Below are positions 37,976 to 45,933 of a stretch of 64,000 nt of DNA, in pieces. Source of the DNA: an uncultured Pseudomonadota bacterium. GTDB taxonomy: Bacteria > Myxococcota_A > Bradymonadia > Bradymonadales > Bradymonadaceae. Position 1 is the first letter of the stretch, and each line of letters opens with the position of its first letter. Below the pieces are notes generated by a model that was not told the DNA's origin, ran no database searches, and was given only the letters and a program-made list of their open reading frames with translations. Both the position numbers and the translations under genes were made by a program. The stretch is taken from contig CAJXPB010000001.1 of the NCBI GenBank assembly GCA_913057905.1, positions 248,001 through 312,000 on the forward strand, in the 5' to 3' direction.

Positions 37976-39436
37976 TCATCGTGACTCCCAACAACTATAA
38001 TGCGAGCGCCAACAAGGGCCGCGACAGCTCAACCACCAGTCGTGCCTGCGTACGGATGCGAAACGGAGATTGGTCCGTGGCAGAGCGTCTGAAATAGCCT
38101 CGGGAGAGAGTACGAGGTCTTGCCTAGTAGCGTCATAGCCATACCCGCTCGCAGCCCCGAAACTGACTTCCTCACCGCCGGCTCGGACGGTCGCAGTGCC
38201 CGGGATCCACTCGTCGAGTTCCAGAACTAGATTGTCGGCGTCCCCCTCCGCCTCACCTGAAGCACGTGAAACATCTGCGAGCGGATATCTCCGACAATCG
38301 CGATGCGTGCGCGCGCCTCCCCAGTTGAGTCTACGCGGCGAGGAGACGATCCTTCGAATCGAACGGGCTCGCTCGTCGAGATCGGTCGATGTCACGACAA
38401 TCACGGCGAAGCCGGTTCGTTTTCCAGACTCTCTCGGCATGCAACGGTCTTGATGCGCGACTGACAACCCGACAGCGACCATGAACCGACCGGCGGCTGC
38501 ATCGCTCTGCCCGGGCCATCCGGAAAACTGTTCGTTGTCCAATCCAGTCACCGCCATCGCTGCGTCGTCTCTCACGACAGACATCGGAGCCGACGCTGGG
38601 GGCCGAACCTCGAATTCCTCCCATTTAGAATCGATGTATTGAGACTCACGCGGCAACACCTCTCCCTCACGGACGGCTTCCACCTCGCCGACCTCCCGAA
38701 GCCTGGATTCGACCCAGTTGGCGAGCACGCCCTCTAGGGAGTCCGACATTCCGAAATCTTGGATGGGAAACGACACGACGGCACCCTGCCCGTCGATCTC
38801 GGGCATTTCAAACGTGGCCAAAGAGGGCCGACTTTCATCCCCGTCATAGGAGGCATTCGAAAAGTTCTCGGTCCAACGCCCGGTCACGTATCGCCACAAG
38901 CCGTTTTCCGAGACTTCAGTGTCCACCAAATCCGGGGACGCTGTCTCACAGGCGGAGAAGATCCATTCCTGCCTCTCCGTCGGCCGCGTGGGATCAGTCG
39001 GATCGAGGCAGAGTTCTACCTCAGCATTGTCGTCGTATCCGTCTCCGTCGGTGTCGGCCGCACAGGGGTCGAGCCCAAGCCTCAAATCTCTGCAGTCCAT
39101 CAGGCCGTCATCGTCGGTATCGTCGTCACTCGGATCGGTGCACAATGACGCCTCTTCCTCATCCGTGAGTTTATCGACGTCGCTTTCCTCATCGTCCGAA
39201 TATTCACATTGTTCGGCTTTCCCCTCGTTGGCTTCGATCCAGCAGGTGGGAGCCCCGTCGTCGGTCGTGTCTGTGTCGCTGGAGGCGTCTGTGTCACCAA
39301 CGGCGTCTCCTCCACCCGTATCGTCTGAAACACCCCAGTCACGGCGCTCATCTTGAGGGCATCCGATGAGACCAGCCGATAAAATGATGGCAGCCACAGC
39401 TACTGAAGTCGGCCGGAGTCGGTCGAAGACATTCAC
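37976..39436 (-). CDS. TSP type-3 repeat lipoprotein, paralogue B
   Basis: 486 residues from a GTG (GAGGG upstream); lipobox GLIGC with Cys26. An Asp/Thr-rich linker precedes three TSP3-like repeats (SDVDKLTDEEEASLC, DTDDDGLMDCRDLRLG, DTDGDGYDDNAEVELC). The domain after that shares RQEWIFSACETASPDLVDT, GQGAVVSFPI, VVRDDAAMAVTG, FAVIVV, SSPRRLNWG and GTATVRAGGEEVSF with paralogue A, showing a tandem duplication. The genes are 53 bp apart on one strand. Its end module also resembles the end of the vWA-like lipoprotein at 48.8-51.0 kb. Confidence 0.85.
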   Translation of the reverse strand: MNVFDRLRPTSVAVAAIILSAGLIGCPQDERRDWGVSDDTGGGDAVGDTDASSDTDTTDDGAPTCWIEANEGKAEQCEYSDDEESDVDKLTDEEEASLCTDPSDDDTDDDGLMDCRDLRLGLDPCAADTDGDGYDDNAEVELCLDPTDPTRPTERQEWIFSACETASPDLVDTEVSENGLWRYVTGRWTENFSNASYDGDESRPSLATFEMPEIDGQGAVVSFPIQDFGMSDSLEGVLANWVESRLREVGEVEAVREGEVLPRESQYIDSKWEEFEVRPPASAPMSVVRDDAAMAVTGLDNEQFSGWPGQSDAAAGRFMVAVGLSVAHQDRCMPRESGKRTGFAVIVVTSTDLDERARSIRRIVSSPRRLNWGGARTHRDCRRYPLADVSRASGEAEGDADNLVLELDEWIPGTATVRAGGEEVSFGAASGYGYDATRQDLVLSPEAISDALPRTNLRFASVRRHDWWLSCRGPCWRSHYSCWESR

Positions 39437-39518
39437 GATGGCGGCCCTCAGAATAGAGCGAAGACATTGAAGGATTCGCCCAGATAGTAGTGATCCCGTA
39501 GAGCGCGGATCAAACCCC

Positions 39519-40223
39519 CTACCAATCCTCGCCGTAGGGCCGCAGGTCCAGTTTGAAGGTCCAGGCCGACTTGGGCTGGTGGGCGACTTCGTAGACGGAG
39601 TGGGCGATGTCGTCGGGATCCAGAAAGAAATCGTCGTCTTTGTCGGACATCATCTCGCGGGTGCGCGGTAGGTCGATGACCCCGTCGACGATGAAGGTAA
39701 AGACGTGGATGCCCTGAGGCCCGAACTCGCGGGCGAGTGATTCGGCCAGGTGATGCTGAGCCCCCTTGGCCTGTGCAAACGCCGTGGTGAACGGTACGCC
39801 GCGGGTGCTGGCCGTCGCGCCCGTGATGCCCAGGACGCCAGACCCCCGGTCGCGCATCTCGGGCAAAACCGCCTTCGCCGTCAAAAACAGCCCTTTTGTG
39901 TTGACCTCCCATGACTCCTGGAGATCTTCGGCCTCGACCTCGTCGAAGGTCCCGAATGCCCCGCTCCCGGCATTGTACAGAACCACATCTGGCGAGCCGA
40001 GCTCATCCCGAATCCGATCGTAGGTCTCGAAGACCTCCGCGCGGTCGGTCGCATCCTGGCTGTAGGTGGTGACACCGTCGATATCGCCGACGAGTTCGTC
40101 GAGCTTCTCCTTGGTTCTGGCGAGGGCCGCCACCTGGTAGCCCTCATTGGCGAATTTGCGGCAAAACGACTCACCGTTTCCCGGTCCAACTCCGACGACG
40201 ACGCACACTTTTTCCTCGTTCAT
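39519..40223 (-). CDS. Short-chain dehydrogenase family protein with Phe in place of catalytic Tyr
   Basis: 234 residues from MNEEKVC, with AGGAG upstream. The dinucleotide motif is VVGVGPGNGESFCRKFA, an unusual GxGPGxG form; LYNAGSGAFG matches NAG. The catalytic Ser lies in GITGATAST, but the YxxxK motif reads FAQAK: Tyr is Phe. The subgroup of SDRs beginning GVGPG commonly has FAxAK, so this is a family trait rather than local decay. Substrate unknown; reduced or altered catalysis is likely. A lipoprotein gene ends 17 bp upstream. Confidence 0.85.
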   Translation of the reverse strand: MNEEKVCVVVGVGPGNGESFCRKFANEGYQVAALARTKEKLDELVGDIDGVTTYSQDATDRAEVFETYDRIRDELGSPDVVLYNAGSGAFGTFDEVEAEDLQESWEVNTKGLFLTAKAVLPEMRDRGSGVLGITGATASTRGVPFTTAFAQAKGAQHHLAESLAREFGPQGIHVFTFIVDGVIDLPRTREMMSDKDDDFFLDPDDIAHSVYEVAHQPKSAWTFKLDLRPYGEDW

Positions 40224-40240
40224 CGTGATCTCCTGGTCCG

Positions 40241-41242
40241 CTATGGAAGAAATGCCTCGAAATCTAGGACCCTGTCGTACCTGCAATCGGCCTTCGTCAG
40301 TGCTTCTGCCCAGTCATCAAGGGCCCACAGAGCGCGGCGGTCCCGATTACCTAAATTGCCAAAGTAACGCGCTCTTTCGCCATCCGGTGCCTGATATCCG
40401 ATCAATATGTGTGCAGTACCACTGCTGGCTTGGGGCACGACACGTTGGGAAGCATGCGACTCCAAAAACGTAAGAAGCCTCCAGCGGACATCTTCTGGAA
40501 TCGGCGGTCCAAACCGGTCGTGAAATTCGAACGTTTCCTCAGCATTCGAGACACCTGGATGGTCGATCGTGAGATAGACGCCTGGTACAGGGGCCTTTGC
40601 CGGAATCTCTACGTCGGATCGATCCGTTCCGTGAGCCTCGACACCCCTTACCCTCTGAGGGAGAGCGGTTCCTTCGAGTTGACTTCGCATGTACTCCGCA
40701 CGCCGCCGACTCAATGTTGTGGCGCCTTCTTGAGTATCCCGTTCCCCACGCCATGCTAGTCCGTGCAGGGTAATCGAGGAGTCCTCGGAAAAACGACACT
40801 TCTGGCTGGAAGACCGGACTGTATTCGTCGAATTACTGCCGCTGGGCTCAGTTGCACACAACCCTGCACCGGTGTACCCGACCGGCTTCGTGCTGCCGTG
40901 CTCGAAAAGAATCGTTCCCCGTACGCCGTATCTGTTCCAGCGGATTCGGCTAATTCGACACCGCGTGGACTGATCATCTGCGATCACGGTCATTTCTGAC
41001 GCACCCAGATCACCTACTGCGCTTGAGTGTATGAGTAAATGCCGGTCTCCAAGATGATCGGTCTGAAGTTCGTCCCACGCGGGTGAAAGCTTCTCATGTT
41101 CGACGTACCTGTGGAGATCGGTCATCGGGCCCTTCTCCGGGACACGTTCGTCCCCAGACTCTTGACTCGACTTCGAACCAGCGCAGCCCGTAATGGTTAA
41201 AGCCACCGCCCCGACCGCAATTAGTGCAAAAGTCCGCCGCAA
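40241..41242 (-). CDS. Lipoprotein with degenerate OmpA-like domain, paralogue 1
   Basis: 333 residues from a TTG preceded by TAGGAATT; lipobox TITGC (Cys20). The middle (about 155-215) reads ITLHGLAWRGE, TTLSRRRAEYMRSQLEG and RVRGVEAHGTDRS, which parallels the OmpA/Pal core (I-x-V-x-G-H-T-D, N-x-x-L-S-x-x-R-A-x-x-V, and the following G-x-G). The peptidoglycan-binding Asp and Arg are partly altered. Before it is a beta-rich region with two cysteines that may pair. It is paralogous to the gene 8 bp upstream. Probably an envelope lipoprotein. Confidence 0.75.
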   Translation of the reverse strand: MRRTFALIAVGAVALTITGCAGSKSSQESGDERVPEKGPMTDLHRYVEHEKLSPAWDELQTDHLGDRHLLIHSSAVGDLGASEMTVIADDQSTRCRISRIRWNRYGVRGTILFEHGSTKPVGYTGAGLCATEPSGSNSTNTVRSSSQKCRFSEDSSITLHGLAWRGERDTQEGATTLSRRRAEYMRSQLEGTALPQRVRGVEAHGTDRSDVEIPAKAPVPGVYLTIDHPGVSNAEETFEFHDRFGPPIPEDVRWRLLTFLESHASQRVVPQASSGTAHILIGYQAPDGERARYFGNLGNRDRRALWALDDWAEALTKADCRYDRVLDFEAFLP

Positions 41243-41250
41243 CCGAATTC

Positions 41251-42246
41251 CTATCGTGTAGGAGGCTCGATTCCACTCGGATCGCAGTTATTTTCAACGA
41301 TGGATTCCGTCCACTCTACGAACGGATGACTGCGAAACTCAGTTCTTGGAAACGTCTGCCTATATACCGAGCGAAATCGCTGTACTCGCAACCAAGGGGG
41401 GTAGACCATCTCGGTAACCCCATCGTCTTGCCGCTTCATACTTTCACCCGGCTTCCCATACGAACGAATGTCACCAGGAATCTCGCTCGTCCAAGATCTC
41501 CAGATATACGTCTCCAAGAGGTCTCTGGAATCACTGGAAATCGCCGGCCCACTTCCTGCGTAGAATCTCGGCGCCCGCACCCTGTAGCTATCTACGCTGG
41601 GTCGAACAACGAATGCCACGCCAATGACCGTTTCCCCCTGAGACGTCGGAACCCGTGAGAATTCAGTCCCATGAACGCGAAATCCCGAAATTCGGTTTGG
41701 GATTGCTGTCGAGCGAACCCGGTTTCGCACAATTCCGGCTCGGCGTCGGCTCAGTGGAACTGCGTCCATGTCTTCCCCGATCTCAGCGGGCCATGCGTAA
41801 CCGTGAATCTCGACGGTTACGTCTTCGGCAAACGTGCAACGAAATCGATTGTGGTTCCGATACTTCTCCGGCAGCGGGGGCTCTTTGGCACATGATCCCA
41901 ACTCTCCGGCGTACGCCACTGGCTCGGTACTACCTGACCGAAACAACACGTATCCGACGTCCTCTACTGGGGCCCAGTCGCGCTGACACATGGTATCATC
42001 TCTACCGATCCAGACCCTCGTATCGGTGTGGTCCGGCTTGTCGTGCACATCTATGGTGAGCCAGGAAACGCTGTCCAAAGCCCCTTCGTCATTTGGAAAT
42101 CTGGCGTGGGCAACGGACTTGTACATCATGGCCAGCTCGCCGCGCGGCGAATTCCCCGCCTTCAAACGGCCGGAATCAGGGCCGGCGCACGCACAGAGAT
42201 GCCCAATCGATAGGACCAGCAATAGGATGGGCAGCCGATTACGCAC
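41251..42246 (-). CDS. Lipoprotein with degenerate OmpA-like domain, paralogue 2
   Basis: 331 residues from a GTG at 42246; signal ends HLCAC, a passable lipobox. It matches the downstream paralogue in order: VSWLTIDVHD, GYVLFRSGSTEPVAYAGELG (compare GTILFEHGSTKPVGYTGAG), VTVEIHGYAWPAE, PLSRRRAGIVRNRV, RISGFRVHGTEFS. The OmpA-like core is thus shared. A longer upstream frame would spoil the signal. The pair arose by tandem duplication; both are 330 residues long. Function unknown. Confidence 0.75.
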   Translation of the reverse strand: MRNRLPILLLVLSIGHLCACAGPDSGRLKAGNSPRGELAMMYKSVAHARFPNDEGALDSVSWLTIDVHDKPDHTDTRVWIGRDDTMCQRDWAPVEDVGYVLFRSGSTEPVAYAGELGSCAKEPPLPEKYRNHNRFRCTFAEDVTVEIHGYAWPAEIGEDMDAVPLSRRRAGIVRNRVRSTAIPNRISGFRVHGTEFSRVPTSQGETVIGVAFVVRPSVDSYRVRAPRFYAGSGPAISSDSRDLLETYIWRSWTSEIPGDIRSYGKPGESMKRQDDGVTEMVYPPWLRVQRFRSVYRQTFPRTEFRSHPFVEWTESIVENNCDPSGIEPPTR

Positions 42247-42302
42247 GGTTAATCCCCGGTTGATACCTAAAGATCGAGCGTCGGTGGGCTCCACGACAAC
42301 CT

Positions 42303-42566
42303 TCAGTACCCCTCCTCTTCCGGGTCCCAACCATAAACCTCAATCATCGTCTCGCGGTCCAATCGCAGTGAAGCGAGCCGCAAGAACCTCTCCCGTTCAT
42401 CCAAGTCGTCACCGTACCTTTCCCGAAGGCGAGCGCACGCCATCTCGCGGACAGCTCGGTTCGCCGCTGCGACCCGTTCCAAGCGCTCTCGAGGTGACAT
42501 CTGCCGATAGAGTTCTACCTGAACGGCTTCGGCCTCGGAATCGGTATCCGCTGATTGAGTTCCCAT
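42303..42566 (-). CDS. Small helical protein of unknown function
   Basis: 87 residues. The helical core MSPRERLERVAAANRAVREMA, ERYGDDLDERERFLRLASLRLD and the final MIEVYGWDPEEEGY recall a widespread family of ~80-100 residue proteins often found beside nucleotidyltransferase or toxin-antitoxin genes; their function is not established. Only 9 bp separate it from the methyltransferase gene, so it is probably cotranscribed. No partner toxin is adjacent. Confidence 0.65.
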   Translation of the reverse strand: MGTQSADTDSEAEAVQVELYRQMSPRERLERVAAANRAVREMACARLRERYGDDLDERERFLRLASLRLDRETMIEVYGWDPEEEGY

Positions 42567-42575
42567 AACGACTCC

Positions 42576-43439
42576 TCACTCGTGCTTCTTCCGGAGGTAT
42601 TCGTAGTAGTCTTGCTCATCTACGTCTTCACCGCTGCTGGAGAGAACTCCTCGCAGTGACGCGACGAGTTCGGACTCTTCGATGGGCTCCATGCTCGCCT
42701 TTTGAGCAACGTAAAACACGTATCCGTAGCTATCAGAGTAGCAGCGAAAGAGGTCAATTTCACGCTGCGTCGCCTCGACCATCTCCAGCGCCCCTGGCTC
42801 GTCGGCATACTTCTCCCAGAGTGTCTCCACCCGGTCCTCCAACGGCTGGTAGTAATTAGCCCACCAGCTCTGGACGGGGAGCTGAAAGTCGGCGACCGGT
42901 GTGTAGCCAGCTTGGGCGATGGTCTGTCTATTCTCGGAGACAGTGGCCATCGCAGGGAACTCTGCATTCCAGAAGTCGGCCGCCTCTTCTGGAGGAGAAT
43001 CGGTCAGCCAAGAGAGGTGCGAGCAGACCAGGTAACCACCTGCGCTCAGCATGGGACGCCAGTCCCGAAGGGCATCCTCGAACCCGTAGATGTAGATGGC
43101 TCCCTCTGACCAGACGACGTCGTAGGAGTCGGGCGGGAAGTCCATCTCAAACATCGATACGTTGCGCGCTTCGACCCGGCCTGCCAGACCCTGATTCTCT
43201 GCTTCGTTGCGCAGCCGCTCCAGGTACGGTTCGTGGACGTCGATGGCCGTGATCGGACCGTCCATCAGACGAGCGAGCTCCAGCGTCTGAGCGCCGCTGC
43301 CGCACCCGACATCGAGCAGCCGCGTCGGAGTGGGGAGGTCCTCAAGGTAAGACCACGCCCTTCTGGTGGACTCCGCGTCTCCCGGTCCCTGCCGCGGGAG
43401 GTTTGAGTGGATTTCGAAGAGCACATCCTGGGTATTCAT
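42576..43439 (-). CDS. Class I SAM-dependent methyltransferase
   Basis: 287 residues. SAM-binding motif I is LLDVGCGSGAQTLELA, motif II ITAIDVHEPYLERL (acidic residue in strand beta2) and motif IV SYDVVWSEGAIYIYG. The C-terminal ~130 residues, with several Trp and Tyr, resemble the unassigned UbiE/Trm-like small-molecule methyltransferases. Substrate unknown. It sits alone except for the small gene downstream. Confidence 0.88.
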   Translation of the reverse strand: MNTQDVLFEIHSNLPRQGPGDAESTRRAWSYLEDLPTPTRLLDVGCGSGAQTLELARLMDGPITAIDVHEPYLERLRNEAENQGLAGRVEARNVSMFEMDFPPDSYDVVWSEGAIYIYGFEDALRDWRPMLSAGGYLVCSHLSWLTDSPPEEAADFWNAEFPAMATVSENRQTIAQAGYTPVADFQLPVQSWWANYYQPLEDRVETLWEKYADEPGALEMVEATQREIDLFRCYSDSYGYVFYVAQKASMEPIEESELVASLRGVLSSSGEDVDEQDYYEYLRKKHE

Positions 43440-43514
43440 AGATCATCTCTCGATGAGACGATGTCGTCACGTGGCCAACGGTGATTCTAGGCCATCGTAC
43501 TCAGAGAATTGAAA

Positions 43515-43532
43515 TATACTAGATTCAGTATA
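43515..43532 (+). promoter_or_regulatory. Palindromic operator upstream of the XRE regulator
   Basis: TATACT (43515-43520) and AGTATA (43527-43532) form a perfect inverted repeat around AGATTC. A 9-base direct repeat TCAGAGAAT flanks it (43501-43509 and 43541-43549). It lies 41 bases before the regulator start codon, the usual place for autoregulation by an XRE protein. Confidence 0.6.
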
Positions 43533-43572
43533 CCATCATCTCAGAGAATCGCACGCCTGAAGGAGGTCCGCG

Positions 43573-43887
43573 ATGGACGACGAGAAACGACAGCGATTGG
43601 AAGAGAATGGATGGAAGGTCGGCTCCGTATCCGAATTTCTCGATCTGAACGAGGCCGATGAGACGGTCATCGAATTGCGGCTCGCGCTCACCAAACGGCT
43701 GCGTCAGCTTCGAACGGAGCAAGGTGTGAGCCAGGAACAACTCGCGGAACGGCTAGGCACGAGCCAACCTCGTGTTTCCAAGATGGAGAACGGGCATGAG
43801 GCCGTCTCACTCGACTCCTTAATCAGCTCCCTAGTAGAACTCGGGGCAGACCGCCGTGAAATCGGTCGAATCATTGCAGACGGCTGA
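43573..43887 (+). CDS. XRE family HTH regulator (HigA-like antitoxin)
   Basis: 104 residues with GGAGG upstream. A helix-turn-helix of the XRE/Cro class is clear: VSQEQLAERLGTSQPRVSKMEN (helices at about 52-72). The N-terminal part (GSVSEFLDLNEADETVIELR) is typical of antitoxins paired with RelE/HigB toxins, where the toxin gene comes first. No toxin gene of ~80-120 codons lies on either side, so it is an orphan. A palindromic operator lies just upstream. Confidence 0.85.
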   Translation: MDDEKRQRLEENGWKVGSVSEFLDLNEADETVIELRLALTKRLRQLRTEQGVSQEQLAERLGTSQPRVSKMENGHEAVSLDSLISSLVELGADRREIGRIIADG

Positions 43888-43936
43888 CCCAACCTCACTC
43901 GACCGCCTCCATGTGTCCTTCATGAAGTTAGGATCA

Positions 43937-44420
43937 CTTGGAGACGTCTTCCGACGGGAGACTCGTCCAAAAGGATAGCGTTCGGGACGCATCCCCATCG
44001 TTCCCTACCCCCGGCACTCCTGAGACCTGGAGCCGCAGGGCAGCGTTATTGAGTCGGATGCCGGGTCTATCCACACCGGAGACCCAACCCGTGACGTTTT
44101 CGACACTCAGTTCCGAGGATGTCACCTCTTCTGGAATGCCGGATCTCGAAGTTTGATGCGCCGATCCCTCTCACGAACCATTCCCCGAACGATACCAACT
44201 TGCGGTCCGCGCTGTGACAGTGTCTTTCGGTTCTTCGTCTCGTTGTAGATTGGAACCAGCTCCAACCCTTGAATCTGACCGAGTCCAGACACCGGTTTCC
44301 ACTGATCCTCGGTGGGCCGCTGGAGCTGGCTTGCGTCGCATCCGCTCCGGAGAATGGCCACTCGGAACCACCCGGCGAATCCGCATTTCCACACCCCAAG
44401 CCGACCAATGAGAACACCAC
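43937..44420 (-). pseudogene. Possible frameshifted lipoprotein remnant
   Basis: Three overlapping minus-strand frames each look partly coding: one starts VFSLVGLGCGNADSP (a lipobox-like end), a second runs LQRPTEDQWKPVSGLGQ and GPQVGIVRGMVRERD, and a third gives EEVTSSELSVENVTGW, RPGIRLNNAAL and FWTSLPSEDVSK. No single frame spans the block. This would fit a small lipoprotein gene broken by two or more frameshifts. The family is unknown. The remainder of 43888-44495 holds nothing further I can support. Confidence 0.35.
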
Positions 44421-44495
44421 TGGCCACGGAGCTTAAACCCGGCGGGGCGAATCCGAGGGGAAGTCAGTCGCTCTCGGTGTACAGGTCCCGACGAG

Positions 44496-45698
44496 CTACT
44501 GGCATTCGTACTCCCAAGTAGTCACGCTGTCGACGTCTCCGTCGGCTTTTTCAGGGGGGACAGCGTGATCCCGGGGCTTCCCGTCCTCCTCCTCCCGCAC
44601 CTTGTTTCCGTTGTTGTCGTACTCCCAGGTCCACAGCCTGTCGATTTCTCCGTCCGCGCCTTTGTCGTACTCCTTCCTCACCATGTTGCCGTCGGCGTCA
44701 TAGTCCCAAGTCCACAGATTGTCGACTTCTCCGTCGTCGTCCTCGTACCCCCGCACCTTTTTGCCGTCTTCGTTGTACTCCACGGTCGACACCCCATCGA
44801 CTTCTCCGTCGCCGTCCAGGTCGTACTCTTTCCTCACCTTGTTCCCATCTTCGTCGTACTCCCAAGTCGACACACGATCGATTTCTCCGTCGCCGTCTCG
44901 GTCATGTGACCACCGTACTTTGTTTCCGTCTTCGTCGTACTCCCAGGTGCGTACCTCCTCGGCTTCTCCGTCGCCGTCTTGATCATGCGCCCACCGCACT
45001 CTGTTGCCGTCGGCGTCGTACTCCCGGGTCCACGATTCCTCTGTATCTCCCTCGGAGTCGCGCTCCTCCACTTCCTCCCGAATCTTATTGCCTTCCGCAT
45101 TGTACTCCCAGGTGGCCACCTCTTCGATTTCTCCTTCCGAGTTGCGCTCCTCTTTGCGCACCTTGTTTCCGTCGGTGTCGTACTCCCAGGTGACGACCAT
45201 CTTGAGTTGACCTTTCGGGTTGCGCTTCTTCTTCCGCACCTTGTTTCCCTCGGCGTTGTACTCCCAGGTGTATACCCAGCCGGCTTCTTCGTCGGCGTCG
45301 CGGCTCTCCTTTCGCACCTTATTTCCGTCGTTGTCATACTCCCAGGTGACCACCTTATCGGGCTCTCCGTCGGCAGCGTCAAAGACAGACCAGTCTTCTT
45401 CCTTCCGCACCTTGTTTCCGTCGGTGTTGTACTCCCAGGTGGCCACCCAGTCGGCTTCGCCGTCGGCGCGGGGGTGCTTCTGGTCGCCTTCCACGCTGCG
45501 GTCCACTGCCTCCCGCACCTTGTTGCCCTCGGCGTCGTAGTCCCAAGTGCGCACCGCATTGGCTTTTCCGTCGCCGTCGAAGTCGTACGCCCTTCTCACC
45601 ATGTCACACTCCCCATCCTCTCCCGTTCCGTTCCCGGCGGCGCATACCGCTAGGCTGCTGCTGAAGATGAGACACAACCAAAAATGTCGACGACGCAT
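44496..45698 (-). CDS. Secreted protein of about 12 acidic YD-type repeats
   Basis: 400 residues. The signal (MRRRHFWLCLIFSSSLAVC) may end as a lipoprotein at Cys19, though the residue before Cys is Val. Almost all the rest is ~12 repeats of 22-32 residues with the core TWEYDxDGNKVRKE preceded by DxDGDGEIDxV, a mix of calcium-loop and YD/RHS-like wording. The last repeats end in WEYECQ. Repeats are nearly identical at protein level and many also at DNA level, so expansion is recent. It parallels the five-repeat lipoprotein at 15.4 kb. Function unknown. Confidence 0.8.
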   Translation of the reverse strand: MRRRHFWLCLIFSSSLAVCAAGNGTGEDGECDMVRRAYDFDGDGKANAVRTWDYDAEGNKVREAVDRSVEGDQKHPRADGEADWVATWEYNTDGNKVRKEEDWSVFDAADGEPDKVVTWEYDNDGNKVRKESRDADEEAGWVYTWEYNAEGNKVRKKKRNPKGQLKMVVTWEYDTDGNKVRKEERNSEGEIEEVATWEYNAEGNKIREEVEERDSEGDTEESWTREYDADGNRVRWAHDQDGDGEAEEVRTWEYDEDGNKVRWSHDRDGDGEIDRVSTWEYDEDGNKVRKEYDLDGDGEVDGVSTVEYNEDGKKVRGYEDDDGEVDNLWTWDYDADGNMVRKEYDKGADGEIDRLWTWEYDNNGNKVREEEDGKPRDHAVPPEKADGDVDSVTTWEYECQ

Positions 45699-45933
45699 CG
45701 ATGGCCTCCCGAGTGATCAAACGATTGGACGTGTAGTCTGGATCGCAGTCACAACCGAATCAAAGGAGCCTGTTGACAGCTGAGTTTTCCTATCGTCGAT
45801 GTTTGCCGCACTTTCACCCTCTCCGAGTGCGGCGATTGCGAGTCGGGACAATACTGCCCCGCACGGCCAAGCGGCCGTCGGATTCTGAATGCATTCGATG
45901 GCTTTTTACGGGTCTGACGCATTTCGATGAGGC
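45699..45933. other. Intergenic with tRNA remnant and hairpin
   Basis: 235 bp with no supported gene. It contains an 8-bp palindrome (45805-45812 with 45826-45833) and the decayed tRNA-Leu 3' half described separately. Confidence 0.5.
45843..45890 (-). pseudogene. Decayed 3' half of a tRNA-Leu
   Basis: Minus-strand reading gives ATTCAGAATCCGACGG followed by CCGCTTGGCCGTGCGG, the anticodon side, variable arm and start of the T arm of a tRNA-Leu, probably with anticodon CAG. The T loop has diverged and no acceptor 5' half exists nearby. It closely resembles the tRNA-Leu copies at 46.6 and 52.2 kb and may mark an older integration boundary. Confidence 0.6.
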
